From NCBI GenBank assembly GCA_963784415.1, contig CAWARK010000006.1:1-64000 (forward strand): 64,000 nt of DNA, in the 5' to 3' direction. The stretch comes from UBA7672 sp963784415 (GTDB lineage Bacteria > Pseudomonadota > Alphaproteobacteria > Caulobacterales > Hyphomonadaceae). The notes under the pieces were generated by a model. It worked only from the letters and a program-made list of their open reading frames with translations, was not told the origin of the DNA and did no database searches. Numbering within the stretch: position 1 is the stretch's first letter; each line of letters begins with the position of its first letter. Made by a program: the position numbers and the translations under genes. Positions 1 through 9,072 of the stretch are shown here, in pieces.

Positions 1-29
1 AAAGTTGAGCATCCAGAAATGGTTAGTGG

Positions 30-1088
30 TTGGGGATGGAGACTTGTCCTACAGTTCTACTCTCGCACGATCACTACAACTACAGAAGCAACAAGCATCA
101 TGTAACAACTAAAAATATACAGCTGATTGCATCTGTCTTAGAGAGCGCTGATGCACATGCAAGGATCTATCGAAATTCGGAAACGAATGTACAATCAATC
201 ATCGAAGCAACCAATATTCCACCGATGTTCAACATTGATGCGACTTTGTTAGAGCAACATTTCGAGCCGAATTCATTGCATCGTATCATATTCAACTTTC
301 CCCATTGGATTGGTAAATCGAACAATCGTTACAATCGGCAGTTGTTAAACGATTTTTTCAAGTCGGCCTCTCGTGTACTCATACAAAATACATCGAACAG
401 TGAAATTCATGTTACGTTGTGTCATCGTCAAGGTGGTGCAGATGCGACCACATCTAACTGAATGGAAGCAAAGCTGGATGATACATTCTATTGCTGCTGA
501 ACATGGATTGATGCTGCAACGATTACAACCATTTGAAATTGATTACAACTTAAGTTCACATCGAGGTGTGGATCGACCTTTCCATGTTGGTGAGTCTCCA
601 TTGACATATGTATTTGGCTGGCCCATCAAAGGTAAAGCTATCCCGAATACGTTACAAATTGCGTACCGATTCGAGCTTCGTATATTGCTCATACCAGAAA
701 CTTTGTCACGCGCTGGTTTTACCAGTGATCGAAATCCGACATGGCGACATCATTCCGAACTTAGCCCGGGAACTTTTACCAGATGGGATTGCGTGTCAAT
801 GTCCGATGCGAAGTCATATACCACCTACTGAAATCGCGAACCATCAATGGCCACTTCTTGTATTTTTGGTAGTTTACTCTGGTGAGCAGATTCCTGTCAT
901 CACGAGAATATGCCAACATTCATCGACTTCGTTTAGAAGATGCTGTGGAGGAACGACTTGGCTATGGAACGTTGTTAAGAAAAGGTGATCGAATGGTATC
1001 TCATCCATTTCCGTACCACCTTTTATCGAAACTAGTGGACGGAATCGATTCAGCGAAAGATGTCATTAATCACGGCTATTTAGGATAA
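30..1088 (+). pseudogene. BMT5-like (DUF2431) rRNA methyltransferase-type gene, eukaryotic, frameshifted
   Basis: The first 430 bases encode the central part of a DUF2431 domain: a FNFPHWIGKSNNRYNRQLL block, then an SEIHVTLCHRQGG strand. This Rossmann-like fold is known from yeast Bmt5, which methylates uridine in 25S rRNA, and from FDXACB1-type proteins. The reading continues in another frame from about 465 (NEWKQSWMIHSIAAEHGL) after one extra base near 459-465. It changes frame again near 715-735 and once more near 875-885, then ends at 1088. The N-terminal GDGDFSF-type SAM loop is not visible, so the 5' end probably lies outside the window. AT-rich eukaryotic codon use. Three shifts could mean a pseudogene, but similar shifts across the whole window favour sequencing error. 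Domain call fairly sure; function inferred. Confidence 0.6.
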
Positions 1089-1376
1089 TTAAGGTATGAC
1101 ATCTCAATATAGGATGCTACCGGAACTGTTCATAAGAATGTACAGAAAAACGGTAGTCTGATCCCAGAGAATATATTTGACAGTTTCCAAGTAGCATTGC
1201 AGTTTATCACTTTACTTTTACCATTGAATTATACTTCTTCTAGCTTTTGACAGAAGTGTCCGAAACGAAATGATTCAAATCGAGCATCAGGTAAATGGAC
1301 GTGATTTAAGCAAATTGTACATATGACAAATAAAGAATGATCGGTGGATCATAAACAATTTTGGTTCTTTCCATTT
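1089..1376. other. Intergenic, no gene seen
   Basis: AT-rich spacer between two convergent eukaryotic genes (the BMT5-like gene on plus, the ankyrin gene on minus). No open frame of note and no recognisable element. It presumably contains both 3' untranslated regions. Confidence 0.5.
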
Positions 1377-2687
1377 TTACCAAACCAATGGACGTTTCAG
1401 ATTTGATTCTAGACTCTCAAGAACATCGTTCATTTCCTTTACATCCCAGGACGCATCAAGCTCATTGGTCAATGACGTCTCAGGTTCAGTAGAGTCGTCT
1501 TCGGACGTATCGTCACTGTCGTAGCTAGAGTCGGATTCGTCGTCGTCGTCGTAATCGGATTCGTCGTCATCATCATCTTCAGGGGAACTTTCATCTTCAA
1601 GAAGCCTCAGTATGCTCACTTCACTCGGCTTAACTTTTCCTCCTGCTAACATGAATGCAATTTGTAAAGACAGAGCATTTTCAGGATCTGGAATCGGTTT
1701 GGAATTTGGCTCCATGGTGGTCAATGTTGGTGCAGAAGTACAATCAATATTAGAATTGCGTGGCCAGTACACATCCTTCTTTGACTGTAAGAATTGTAAC
1801 CACTCCGACCAATGATCTTGACGTGTGTACGAAAGAGGCAGATGTCCATGACTATCTGCCATGTAAAGCAATCGAATATCAAGCTCCAAAAGCTTTTCTA
1901 CCATTGGAAAATTCGGTTCGGGCGCCCAACATGCATCGTGCAGTGGCGTCCGTCCATTGTCGTCCGACACTTGAACTTCACACCCTGCTTCAAGTCAATA
2001 CATTCAGAACATTCACGTCGCATCGACGACAAATATTATGCAATATCGATTCACCGTGTGCATTGCAGGCATTGGGAGACAGTCCGAGATCCAATGCCTC
2101 TTTTAAACCATCCACATCTGATTTTCGGATGAGATCAATTGTATAGACACCATAGCTAGCAAGTTGATATGGTGTTGGTTTGTTGTGGTAGGCACTTGAC
2201 AACGTTGAGTAAGTCGCAGCTGAATACCCACGTGTTCGTATCATGGCATCTAGGTATTGTTGGGGTGACAGAGTGGGCATGGGAGTTGGCTGTGAAAATA
2301 ATTGCAACGAATAGAAAGAATTGAAGTTAGAACTTGGATGCCAATGGAGAAGAAACGATTTGGTACGGTGATTGCTTACTTTTTTCTTCTTATGCCTCGG
2401 TGAAAGACCACGACTGTATCAACCTCCGGTATTGGTACTTTAGGATCAACTTTTTGTGCTTTTGTCTTTTTCCCCACTCCGGATTCGTTAGCCTGTGAAC
2501 GTCCCCACCATCGCCATCGGAAAAAAGTTGTCATCGCCGACTTATCAGGAGGTGGGGTGTTCACCACAATACCACGATTTCCGTCCAGGAAAACAGTTTG
2601 AAGTGCAAGAGGGATCCGTGGCGCGCCATTCTTGGGACGGTTGAACTTGTTGTTTTTCGTGCATGTTTCTAGAGGAGAGTGTTGCAC
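1377..2687 (-). CDS. Diatom-type ankyrin-repeat protein with acidic tail, probable two-exon gene, frameshifted
   Basis: Read from 2687 down. Exon 1 (2687 to about 2380) encodes a basic/Pro-containing N-terminus ending in VDPKVPIPEVDTVVVFHRG and RRKK. A candidate intron covers 2379-2290. Exon 2 gives KPTPYQLASYGVYTIDLIR, then ankyrin repeats (LSPNACNAHGESILHNICRR, then SDDNGRTPLHDACW), then DSHGHLPLSYTRQDHW and a long Asp/Glu/Ser tract (about 1500-1600). This architecture is, to my knowledge, a large family in diatom genomes, with unknown function. One extra base near 1979-1984 splits the gene: the frame reading VLNVLT and stop should continue as LEAGCEVQVSDDNGR. Product call confident; exon 1 moderately so. 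Confidence 0.7.
2290..2379 (-). other. Candidate spliceosomal intron in the ankyrin gene
   Basis: On the minus strand the donor reads GTAAGC directly after an A-rich exon end (2379 downward). The acceptor is a pyrimidine-rich ATTATTTTCACAG ending at 2290. The length of 90 bases suits diatom introns. As written, exon 1 leaves two bases and exon 2 starts in phase 0, so the splice is out of frame by one. The exon border is a run of six A, where a lost A would restore KK followed by PTPMPTLSPQQYL. Splicing itself is inferred. Confidence 0.5.
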
Positions 2688-3853
2688 CGACTTTGATTTG
2701 CTTTGTTTTATGGTAGTACGATGAAATCTGCAACTTATTCAATACACCGTGATTAAATGGTCTTTTAGCATCACGTCATCATGCATCTATTGCCCATTTC
2801 ACCACGTCAGTGTCTTTTAGCCAATGACCTTCTAAGTATTACGTGGCTGTGACAGATTTACTAGTGCCCAATTATGTGCTTCTTTCAAATTCTTTAAGGA
2901 CAAGGAAGACAATCTTCGGGCTTATGTAAATTATTTAGAGCAAGACCTTCCGCTGAGTTGAAGTAGTATCAAAAAATAATCTAAGCAATTCCTTTGGGGT
3001 GCTGGTACACGAACGATCTCCTTTCGTCCATTAGAGTAAAAAAGTGCGATGTCAATTGGACCATACACGATCCATGATACATGACATCTCTAGAATTTGG
3101 ATACCGAATACTAATAATCAGCCAGTCATCGTACTTTGTCGTTTACTCAGTAGAATTGTGAACGCCTGGCAACTGCCGACTCTTTTTCCCATCGAAATAC
3201 GATCACAGATCACATATGGGAAGAAATATGTTTGGGCCCGATACCAAATTCCACAGATAGGGTCGGGGTAAAACTGCGGTGATCAACTTTTACTTGACAG
3301 ATCTACCTAGTACCTTTATTTTCTAATTGAGGAAGGGATTGATGAATATTTGGCGCAGCGTTGTCAGGTGCTGTCCCTTGTCTCACTCATGTTGATTTTC
3401 CTGATGGTCCAGGGATGTTGCTCGATGTCAACGACGCCAAGCAAAAATTAAAAATCTTGCAACTTTATTCTGAAATTCCTGCAAATAAGCTTTACCGTAT
3501 TTATTTTGTGGCATAGCAATGTTTGAAGTAGAAATAGCGTAACACTGCTTCACAAAACTGATGGCTTAAAGAAATACATAAAAGACTGGAAGATTGATAT
3601 TGTGGATCAAAGCCACAAGTCAAGAGGACGACAGTGTGAAAACCTATTGGCAGTAAGGGTGGGCTCCTTTAACTTATTAATCTTTGAGTTATTTATTTAT
3701 TTGATATTGTTGTGGCGAAACGGTACGGTGGCATGAACACACTAACGTCAATTTATGCGGACATGGTTACGACGGAAGAGCCTGTGGAACGTTGTTCGAG
3801 TCGAATATGGAATGGGTGATGTTGTGATGATTGATGATGACAAGACCAACAGG

Positions 3854-4063
3854 TAAAGTAAAGTAAAATCCCTTAGATACTTACGTATCCCACCCTACGG
3901 GGTGTTTCGGGAGTCAGGATTAAGTAGTGTTTGCTGGTCCGGGTTAGCTGGAGTGATTTTCCACCAACTAACCTTTCGATAAGATCCCTTAGATCTAATT
4001 TCCCGAAACACCCCGTAGAGTGGGATTCGTTTATACTTGAGTAAGGGATTTTACTTTACTTTA
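3854..4063. repeat. Foldback / MITE-like element with terminal inverted repeats
   Basis: Positions 3854-3875 and 4042-4063 are perfect 22-bp inverted repeats, built on TAAAGTAAAGTAAAATCCC and its complement. The complementarity continues imperfectly inward to about 3912 and 4002, giving roughly 60-bp arms around a 90-bp core. No transposase is present. No clear target-site duplication was found. The structure suits a non-autonomous foldback or MITE-type element in the eukaryotic part. Confidence 0.6.
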
Positions 4064-4070
4064 AATAATG

Positions 4071-4162
4071 ACGTATCCCGCCTTACGGGGCGTTTCGGGA
4101 GAATAAATTATGTAGCGTTTGTTGGTGCGGGTTGGCTGGGATGACTTTCCACCAACTAACCT
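4071..4162 (+). repeat. Direct partial copy of the foldback element interior
   Basis: These 92 bases repeat 3883-3974 at a constant offset of 188 with no gaps and roughly 80 percent identity by eye. Both begin ACGTATCCC, run through a GTTTCGGGAG block and end CCACCAACTAACCT. The copy includes one inverted-repeat arm plus the core but lacks the right arm. This suggests a second, degraded insertion next to the first. Confidence 0.6.
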
Positions 4163-4262
4163 TGTCCATATTTACCGGTACAGTATGTCTAAAAAATCCA
4201 TTAAAGCACCGATTGGTTTACTCTCACCTGTCAAATGTGTCTTCACATACTTTTTTCTTCTG

Positions 4263-4310
4263 ATTCCAGTCCTACCTTATTCATGAATTCCAGTCCTACC
4301 TTATTCATGA
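4263..4310 (+). repeat. Exact 24-bp tandem duplication
   Basis: Positions 4263-4286 and 4287-4310 are identical (attccagtcctacc... ending in ttcatga). Two copies only, in non-coding DNA; probably a replication-slippage product. Confidence 0.8.
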
Positions 4311-5443
4311 ACTCAGCAATGAGTGGAAGTATAATTCAGTGCTATCACACAAAAGCCACATGATGTTCTATTGCCTTTTGGGCATAGATACGAAAAAATC
4401 ACAGAGAACAACTCAGTTCGAAACGACATATAGATTGACTTGTACCTAAATATATATTTAATACCAGGACACCGACAGTGTGAAAGCCTTTCAGTAATAA
4501 GCGAATAATAGTTGCTTTCAATTTGTTTATTAATCTTTGAAAACAGATGCACGACAAGTGTCAAAAGGGCGACATTATGAAAATCTTTGGGCAGTAAGTG
4601 AATAGATGTTGATCCTAACTTTTAAATATTTGACTGTATAACTAGACCTACCATCAGTTTATTTATTGTTGCACTTATCTTGTGAACCAAATATTACTGA
4701 AAAGATCATAATCGGAGTTTGAAAAATCAATAGAAGGATAAGAAAAAGGTATTACATAAATTGAAATAATTCGGTATCCAGATATTTGTTATGTTCAACT
4801 TACTTGGCCACTCCTAGTATGCTTATAAGTCTTTAATCTTATTAATCAATGAGATATCAACCAAAATTTCTCCCTCTGTTGTTTGTACGTATAAAATCTT
4901 TAGAGCGTGTGTGTGGATGCAAATACCAATTGCGGAATGTTTGTGTTCTATACATCTGCCTAAGTATCTAAGATTCGATTAATACTTTTTCGAAGCTTCA
5001 TTTACCCGGATAGTATAGTGATAACGATCAATATATATATATCGCACAAATGAAGTGTCGAGCTAAAAAATCGTCCTATAACTTCTTATACCGAGTCTCT
5101 TCATCTGAAATGTTACAAAAAACAGAGATATTTGATTGTTGATGCTTAGTTTAAAGGAATTGGGATCAGCTGACAAAACGAAAAAAGAAAATCCAAACCA
5201 AACCCCAGTTTGGGGAGACACGATTCAATTATATGATTTTGGTTGATCAGAAGGTTGAACGTCTTTTGGTGTTTAGGACAAACAAAAAAAACAAAAATCT
5301 GACATGCTGCTACAATCAACGGTAGATTGTAAATTGTCCGTAAAAAACTTTGAAATATGTGTCAATTGCATTGTGCAGGATATTTTTGCGTAAAGCAATC
5401 CAAACTAATTTATATAATTGAAAATTTGTAAATTTAGTATTTG

Positions 5444-5456
5444 TGCTGCAGGATCG
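5444..5456. other. Junction between eukaryotic and bacterial sequence
   Basis: Composition changes abruptly here. To the left is AT-rich DNA (aatttgtaaatttagtattt); to the right is GC-rich bacterial coding sequence. The peroxidase frame read from the right matches its family up to about KLTILQ and then runs into AT-rich DNA and stops after three further codons. A CTGCAG hexamer (5447-5452, the PstI site) sits at the break. This could be coincidence or a mark of a ligation chimera. Confidence 0.75.
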
Positions 5457-6948
5457 TCAGCTTCTGCTGTTCAACCTGACGGTTGTGTTCCTGGTGGAAG
5501 ATGTGGTGAACGGTCGTGAGGCCGATGTTCTCGTTGCCGCGGCCGTCGCCCGTGATGAAGTGACGATCAAGCAGTTCGTTGTCGTAGGTGAGCTTCTGGC
5601 CCTGTGAGTTGCGCGCCTGCAGGTTGCCCGTGTCGGAGTCCGAGTCCTGCTGAAGCACGCCGGCGACGAACACCGGAGCAGCTTCGTCGTCGATGTCGTC
5701 GAGGAAGGCGTGGCCAATGCGGATCGCTCCGGCGCCGCCAGCCGTGAATGTGTTGACGGGCGAGGCGGGCGTGCCGGACACGACGATGTCGTCGGCGGTG
5801 TTCGGAATGCCGTCAGCGCCGAGACCCACAACGACCTGGGCAAAGCCCGTGACTGGATCAGGGATGAACTTGCCGTACTGATCTGTGCGGATCTGCGGGA
5901 TATTCAGCGCGTCGCCATCGGTCAGCCGGATACCGAGCATGGTCAGGGCTTGTGCCTTGACCTCAGCCCAGGTGGGCAGGCCGCCATTGGCGCCATCGAG
6001 CAGATGACCCGTGGCGTGAGGCTTGCCGCCTTCCATCGAGTATTCGCGCAGGAATACCTGGTGCGAAGCATGCGAGGTGTAAGTCTGGTTCTGGTCGACA
6101 TACGCCGTGGTGGTGTTGGTGGCTTCGTGTCCGCCGCCCGGAGCGATCGTGGCGCGTGTGAGGACCATGAACTGGAGGTGCGGGGGAAGATCGTCAGCAG
6201 TGCCCATGACGCCGTCGTTACCGGCCATGAGCGGATCATCTGCCTGCAGAGGGACGTAGACCTTGCCGACGTTGCCGCCTTTGGAGATCAGGTCGAGGCC
6301 GTGATCGAAGAACTGGCCGAAGAAGGTCATCCAGGCGTTGAACGAAGCCGACAGGCCCTCGTCCGGAGCAATGTTGGGGATGTAGGCGATGTCTTCGTTG
6401 GTGACGTAGACGCCGTTGGGAACCATGGCGTCGCCGGGGAAGAGTTGAACGGCGTCTTCGCCATGCTGTTCAACCCATTTGGCTTGCGACAGCACGTTGT
6501 CGAGCCAGGCCTGAACCGCAGCGGGGTTGGTCAGCGTCTGGTCGACAACGAGGTTCGAGATGAGGCGGGGGTCGGCGTCGATGACCGTGCCCGTGCCATT
6601 GTAGTTGGTGTTGGTGAGCGGCGCGCCGGGACCGGCAAAAAAGAAGTCGCCATCGGCGTCATCGCGGAAGTTGGCGTCCAGCGCGCGCGGCATGACGGTG
6701 TCGGCGGCGCCCCAGTATTCACGGCCGGGTGTGATGTTGTTGTAGCTACCGTCAACGGTCCGGAGGCCGTAGGGCGAAATTGTTGTGGGGACAGCCAGCG
6801 TCGCGCCGGGAGTGTTCGCGGGGACAACGTTGCCGGCTGCATCGACCCAGATCTGCATGATCGGCGTTCCGGCGGCATGCGCCTCAGCGATCTTGATCTG
6901 CGCCAGGACGAATTTCGTGTCCTGCACGTTCAGTTTAAAGCCACTCAT
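5447..6948 (-). CDS. Animal-type haem peroxidase, N-terminal fragment cut at the junction
   Basis: Start chosen at 6948 (MSGFKLNVQDTKF), because GGGGAA lies about six bases upstream; an upstream ATG at 6981 lacks this. About 500 residues of the animal haem peroxidase family remain. GQFFDHGLDL (D215, H216) matches the distal haem His and its neighbouring Asp. GDGRGNENIGLTTVHHIFH plus EHNR matches the segment carrying the catalytic Arg. The proximal His region and everything after it is missing. Bacterial relatives are often very large secreted proteins with calcium-binding repeats and no classical signal peptide; none is seen here. The gene runs away from the divergent regulator gene at 7543. 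Family call firm; substrate unknown. Confidence 0.85.
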
Positions 6949-7542
6949 TTGAATTCCCCACCAGCTCGGCACAAACGCCATGAGACCAATTGCGACATTT
7001 ATTCCATCAGGTGGGCGTCAGATATTGTATTCATCCCCCAGCAAACGCTGTCGCAGTCTCCTTCCCCGTTAAAGGGAATTGCGTCTTCCGATTTAACTAT
7101 GTGGATGATTGTATTTGGGAGCCTCATGAGGCTCGCGGAATGCACCGCCGCGGCGTCCCGCTGCCTACGTTTGCGCTGGTCTGGAGCGTGCTACGTTTAC
7201 CACGAATATCCCGAATACATGAGGTAATTCTGGAATTTTTGCCATTCGGATACGAACGTGCTCGACATCGTCCGAGCACTCGCCAGCCTTCCTGACCTCG
7301 TCCAGGTGAAAGCTCGGAACTCTATTAGATCACCGAAGCGGGAGTTAACAGAAGTCGCATTTCGGTTCCGGCGATGAAGCTTTCGAGGAATAAGAGTCAA
7401 TCATATTTCCCTGAGCGCTCTTCGTCCGGCTCGGCCAATCCACCGAACTGTGCCAATTGAGAATCTCATCTCGATCCATTTCTCTTTTTAGGTGAGTGTT
7501 GGCTTCGCATTTCGTCTTTCATGATCATGGAATTGGCTGCGC
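6949..7542. other. Intergenic region between divergent peroxidase and regulator genes
   Basis: About 590 bases of bacterial DNA, visibly lower in GC than the flanking genes. It must carry the promoters of the two divergent genes. I see no confident -35/-10 pair, no terminator and no credible small gene. Short open frames here have no domain or ribosome-binding support. Confidence 0.5.
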
Positions 7543-8226
7543 TTGGTGACCGTCCTCCTCATCGAAGACAATAGCGGACTGGCGGCCGCCGCCGCAGAGG
7601 CGCTCGCTTCCGTCCGTTTGGGCGTTGAATGGCGCAGGGATTTCGAGACCGCCTACGACCTCGCCGTTGACCCGATGACGGATCTCATCGTGCTCGCCCG
7701 CAGCCTGCCAGACGGCGACGGCGTCGACTTCCTCCGTCAGCTGCGCAGCGCAGGCATCACCACGGCCGTGCTGATGATTTCGACCCGCACAGCCGTTCCC
7801 GATCGCGTCGCGGCCCTCGACGCCGGCGCCGACGACTATCTGGTAAAACCCTTCGCCTTCGACGAATTCGTCGCCCGCTGCCGCGCCCTCCTCCGCCGCC
7901 CCCGCGCCTTCGAGCGCGAACCGATCCGCTTCGGCGCGCTCGTCCTGCGGCCCGACACGCTGGAGCTCGCCGTGCACGATACGCCCCTCGCCATCGCCCG
8001 GCGCGAAGGCCAGCTCCTCGTCGCCCTGTTACGTCGGCAGGGCCGCGTCTGCACCCGCGCCTATCTCGAAGGCGCGCTCTACGACCCCAGCATCGCTGTC
8101 AGTCCGAATGCGCTCGAAACCAGCATCTCCCGCCTCCGGTCCCTGCTCGTCGGCGTCAACGCCGGTGTCGACCTGAAAACCGTACGCGGCGTCGGCTACG
8201 CGCTCGTCGAGGACACGAAGGCCTGA
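7543..8226 (+). CDS. OmpR/PhoB-type response regulator lacking the phospho-acceptor Asp
   Basis: 227 residues. The receiver domain spans about 1-115 and a winged-helix DNA-binding domain about 125-220 (ending LKTVRGVGYALV). The acidic pair E8-D9, the switch Ser80 and the conserved Lys102 in YLVKPF are present. The site of phosphorylation reads IVLARSLPDGDG, so residue 52 is Ala (GCC) where the family has Asp (GAC). The start is TTG at 7543 or GTG at 7546. No partner kinase adjoins it. It is likely a regulator controlled by something other than phosphorylation, or a base-call error. Target unknown; the divergent peroxidase or the copper operon are candidates by position only. Confidence 0.85.
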   Translation: MVTVLLIEDNSGLAAAAAEALASVRLGVEWRRDFETAYDLAVDPMTDLIVLARSLPDGDGVDFLRQLRSAGITTAVLMISTRTAVPDRVAALDAGADDYLVKPFAFDEFVARCRALLRRPRAFEREPIRFGALVLRPDTLELAVHDTPLAIARREGQLLVALLRRQGRVCTRAYLEGALYDPSIAVSPNALETSISRLRSLLVGVNAGVDLKTVRGVGYALVEDTKA

Positions 8227-8232
8227 CAGCTC

Positions 8233-9072
8233 TCAGCGATGGCCCGAATGCTCCACTGGCACAGGCGCTGATGCAGCCGCCGGCACCGCCCTCGCCATCG
8301 CCTTCACAGTGTCGACCATCACCTTCACCGGGTCCGAGTGATACATCACGCCAGCAACGCGGCCTTCCGGGTCGAGCACATAGATGTTCGTGGTGTGATT
8401 GATGTGATGGATCGGCTCGTCATTCTTCAGCATTGCCGCTTCGATGCGCGACTGGAACGCCCTCACCGCAACCGCAAGCTCCTTGCGTGTCCCCGACAGG
8501 AAGATCACGCCGGGCGCCGCCTGCGGCCCCCATTGCGCGATCGCCTGCCGCCTGATCTCCGGCCCTGTCTTCGCCTCTGCGCCATGCGCGTGACTCGATA
8601 CCGGCGTCGCCGCCCCATGCTCGCCGCCATGGGCCACGCCGCCCGTCATGTCGTCGAGACGCGGCGCGTTGATATCCACGAACACCGCCTTCACCGGAAT
8701 GCCTGCCGCCCTCAGCCGATCAATCGCAACCGGCATTGTCTTCAGCGCGATCGGGCAAGCCTCAAGGCACTCCATGTATCCGAAATACACGAGCGCCCAG
8801 CCACCCTTGAGGTCCGCGTCGGTAAACGCATGGCCGGTCGTCGCCTCGACCAGCTGGAACGCACCACCCAGCGACTCCATCGGCGGCATGTCGTAGCTGT
8901 GCTCGCCATGACCATCGCGGCCGCCCACGATCTGCCCCGTCTGAGCGTCCATCGTTGCTTCGGTGATCGCCGGAGCGGCGACATCAGCCATCGCGCTCTC
9001 CGCGCGCTTCTCCGCGCAGGCCGAAGCCAGCAGCATGGCCCCGACCACAAGACTGAGCCGCGCGCGGATCAT
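8233..9072 (-). CDS. SCO1/SenC-family copper chaperone-like lipoprotein
   Basis: 279 residues. An N-terminal hydrophobic segment ends in LLASAC, a lipobox with C19. The thioredoxin fold carries FGYMECLEACP (C102, C106), the CxxxC copper/redox motif of SCO proteins. H226 in HHINHTTNIYVLDPEG corresponds to the third copper ligand. A His-rich, Ala/Gly-rich loop (about 143-170) interrupts the usual fold and may bind extra metal. Its ATG overlaps the stop of the upstream multicopper oxidase (ATGA), so it is co-transcribed. Probably delivers copper to, or keeps Cys reduced in, the adjacent oxidases or cytochrome oxidase in the periplasm. Confidence 0.85.
   Translation of the reverse strand: MIRARLSLVVGAMLLASACAEKRAESAMADVAAPAITEATMDAQTGQIVGGRDGHGEHSYDMPPMESLGGAFQLVEATTGHAFTDADLKGGWALVYFGYMECLEACPIALKTMPVAIDRLRAAGIPVKAVFVDINAPRLDDMTGGVAHGGEHGAATPVSSHAHGAEAKTGPEIRRQAIAQWGPQAAPGVIFLSGTRKELAVAVRAFQSRIEAAMLKNDEPIHHINHTTNIYVLDPEGRVAGVMYHSDPVKVMVDTVKAMARAVPAAASAPVPVEHSGHR

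Larger units (their letters stand above)
3614..4610 (+). repeat. Three diverged copies of a ~50-bp dispersed repeat
   Basis: Related stretches lie at about 3614-3660, 4464-4510 and 4551-4605. They share an order of words: an acaagt / aagagg-type start, a CGACAGTGTGAAA-like core, then a GGCAGTAAG-like end, with many substitutions. The first two continue into similar ATTAATCTTTGA stretches. Origin unknown; likely remnants of an old dispersed repeat. Aligned by eye only. Confidence 0.4.
2743..5443. other. AT-rich eukaryotic non-coding region
   Basis: About 2.7 kb without a credible gene. The open frames here (3044-3271 and 4313-4564) have no recognisable domain and look like chance. The stretch holds a foldback element at 3854-4063 with a partial second copy, a 24-bp tandem duplication at 4263-4310, diverged dispersed repeats and a short AT dinucleotide run near 5030. 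Consistent with repeat-bearing intergenic DNA of an algal genome. Confidence 0.6.

Noticed and set aside
30..2687. Bacterial capture of eukaryotic ankyrin and methyltransferase genes
   Set aside because: Codon use, an intron candidate and surrounding repeats are all eukaryotic, and the boundary is abrupt at 5445 rather than at gene borders.
3044..4564. Short open frames at 3044-3271 and 4313-4564
   Set aside because: 75 and 83 codons in AT-rich DNA, no domain, start context or homology pattern; consistent with chance.
5710..7227. 505-codon open frame on the plus strand
   Set aside because: Antisense to the peroxidase gene; low-complexity Gly/Arg/Val composition typical of shadow frames in GC-rich DNA, no domain, no ribosome-binding site.
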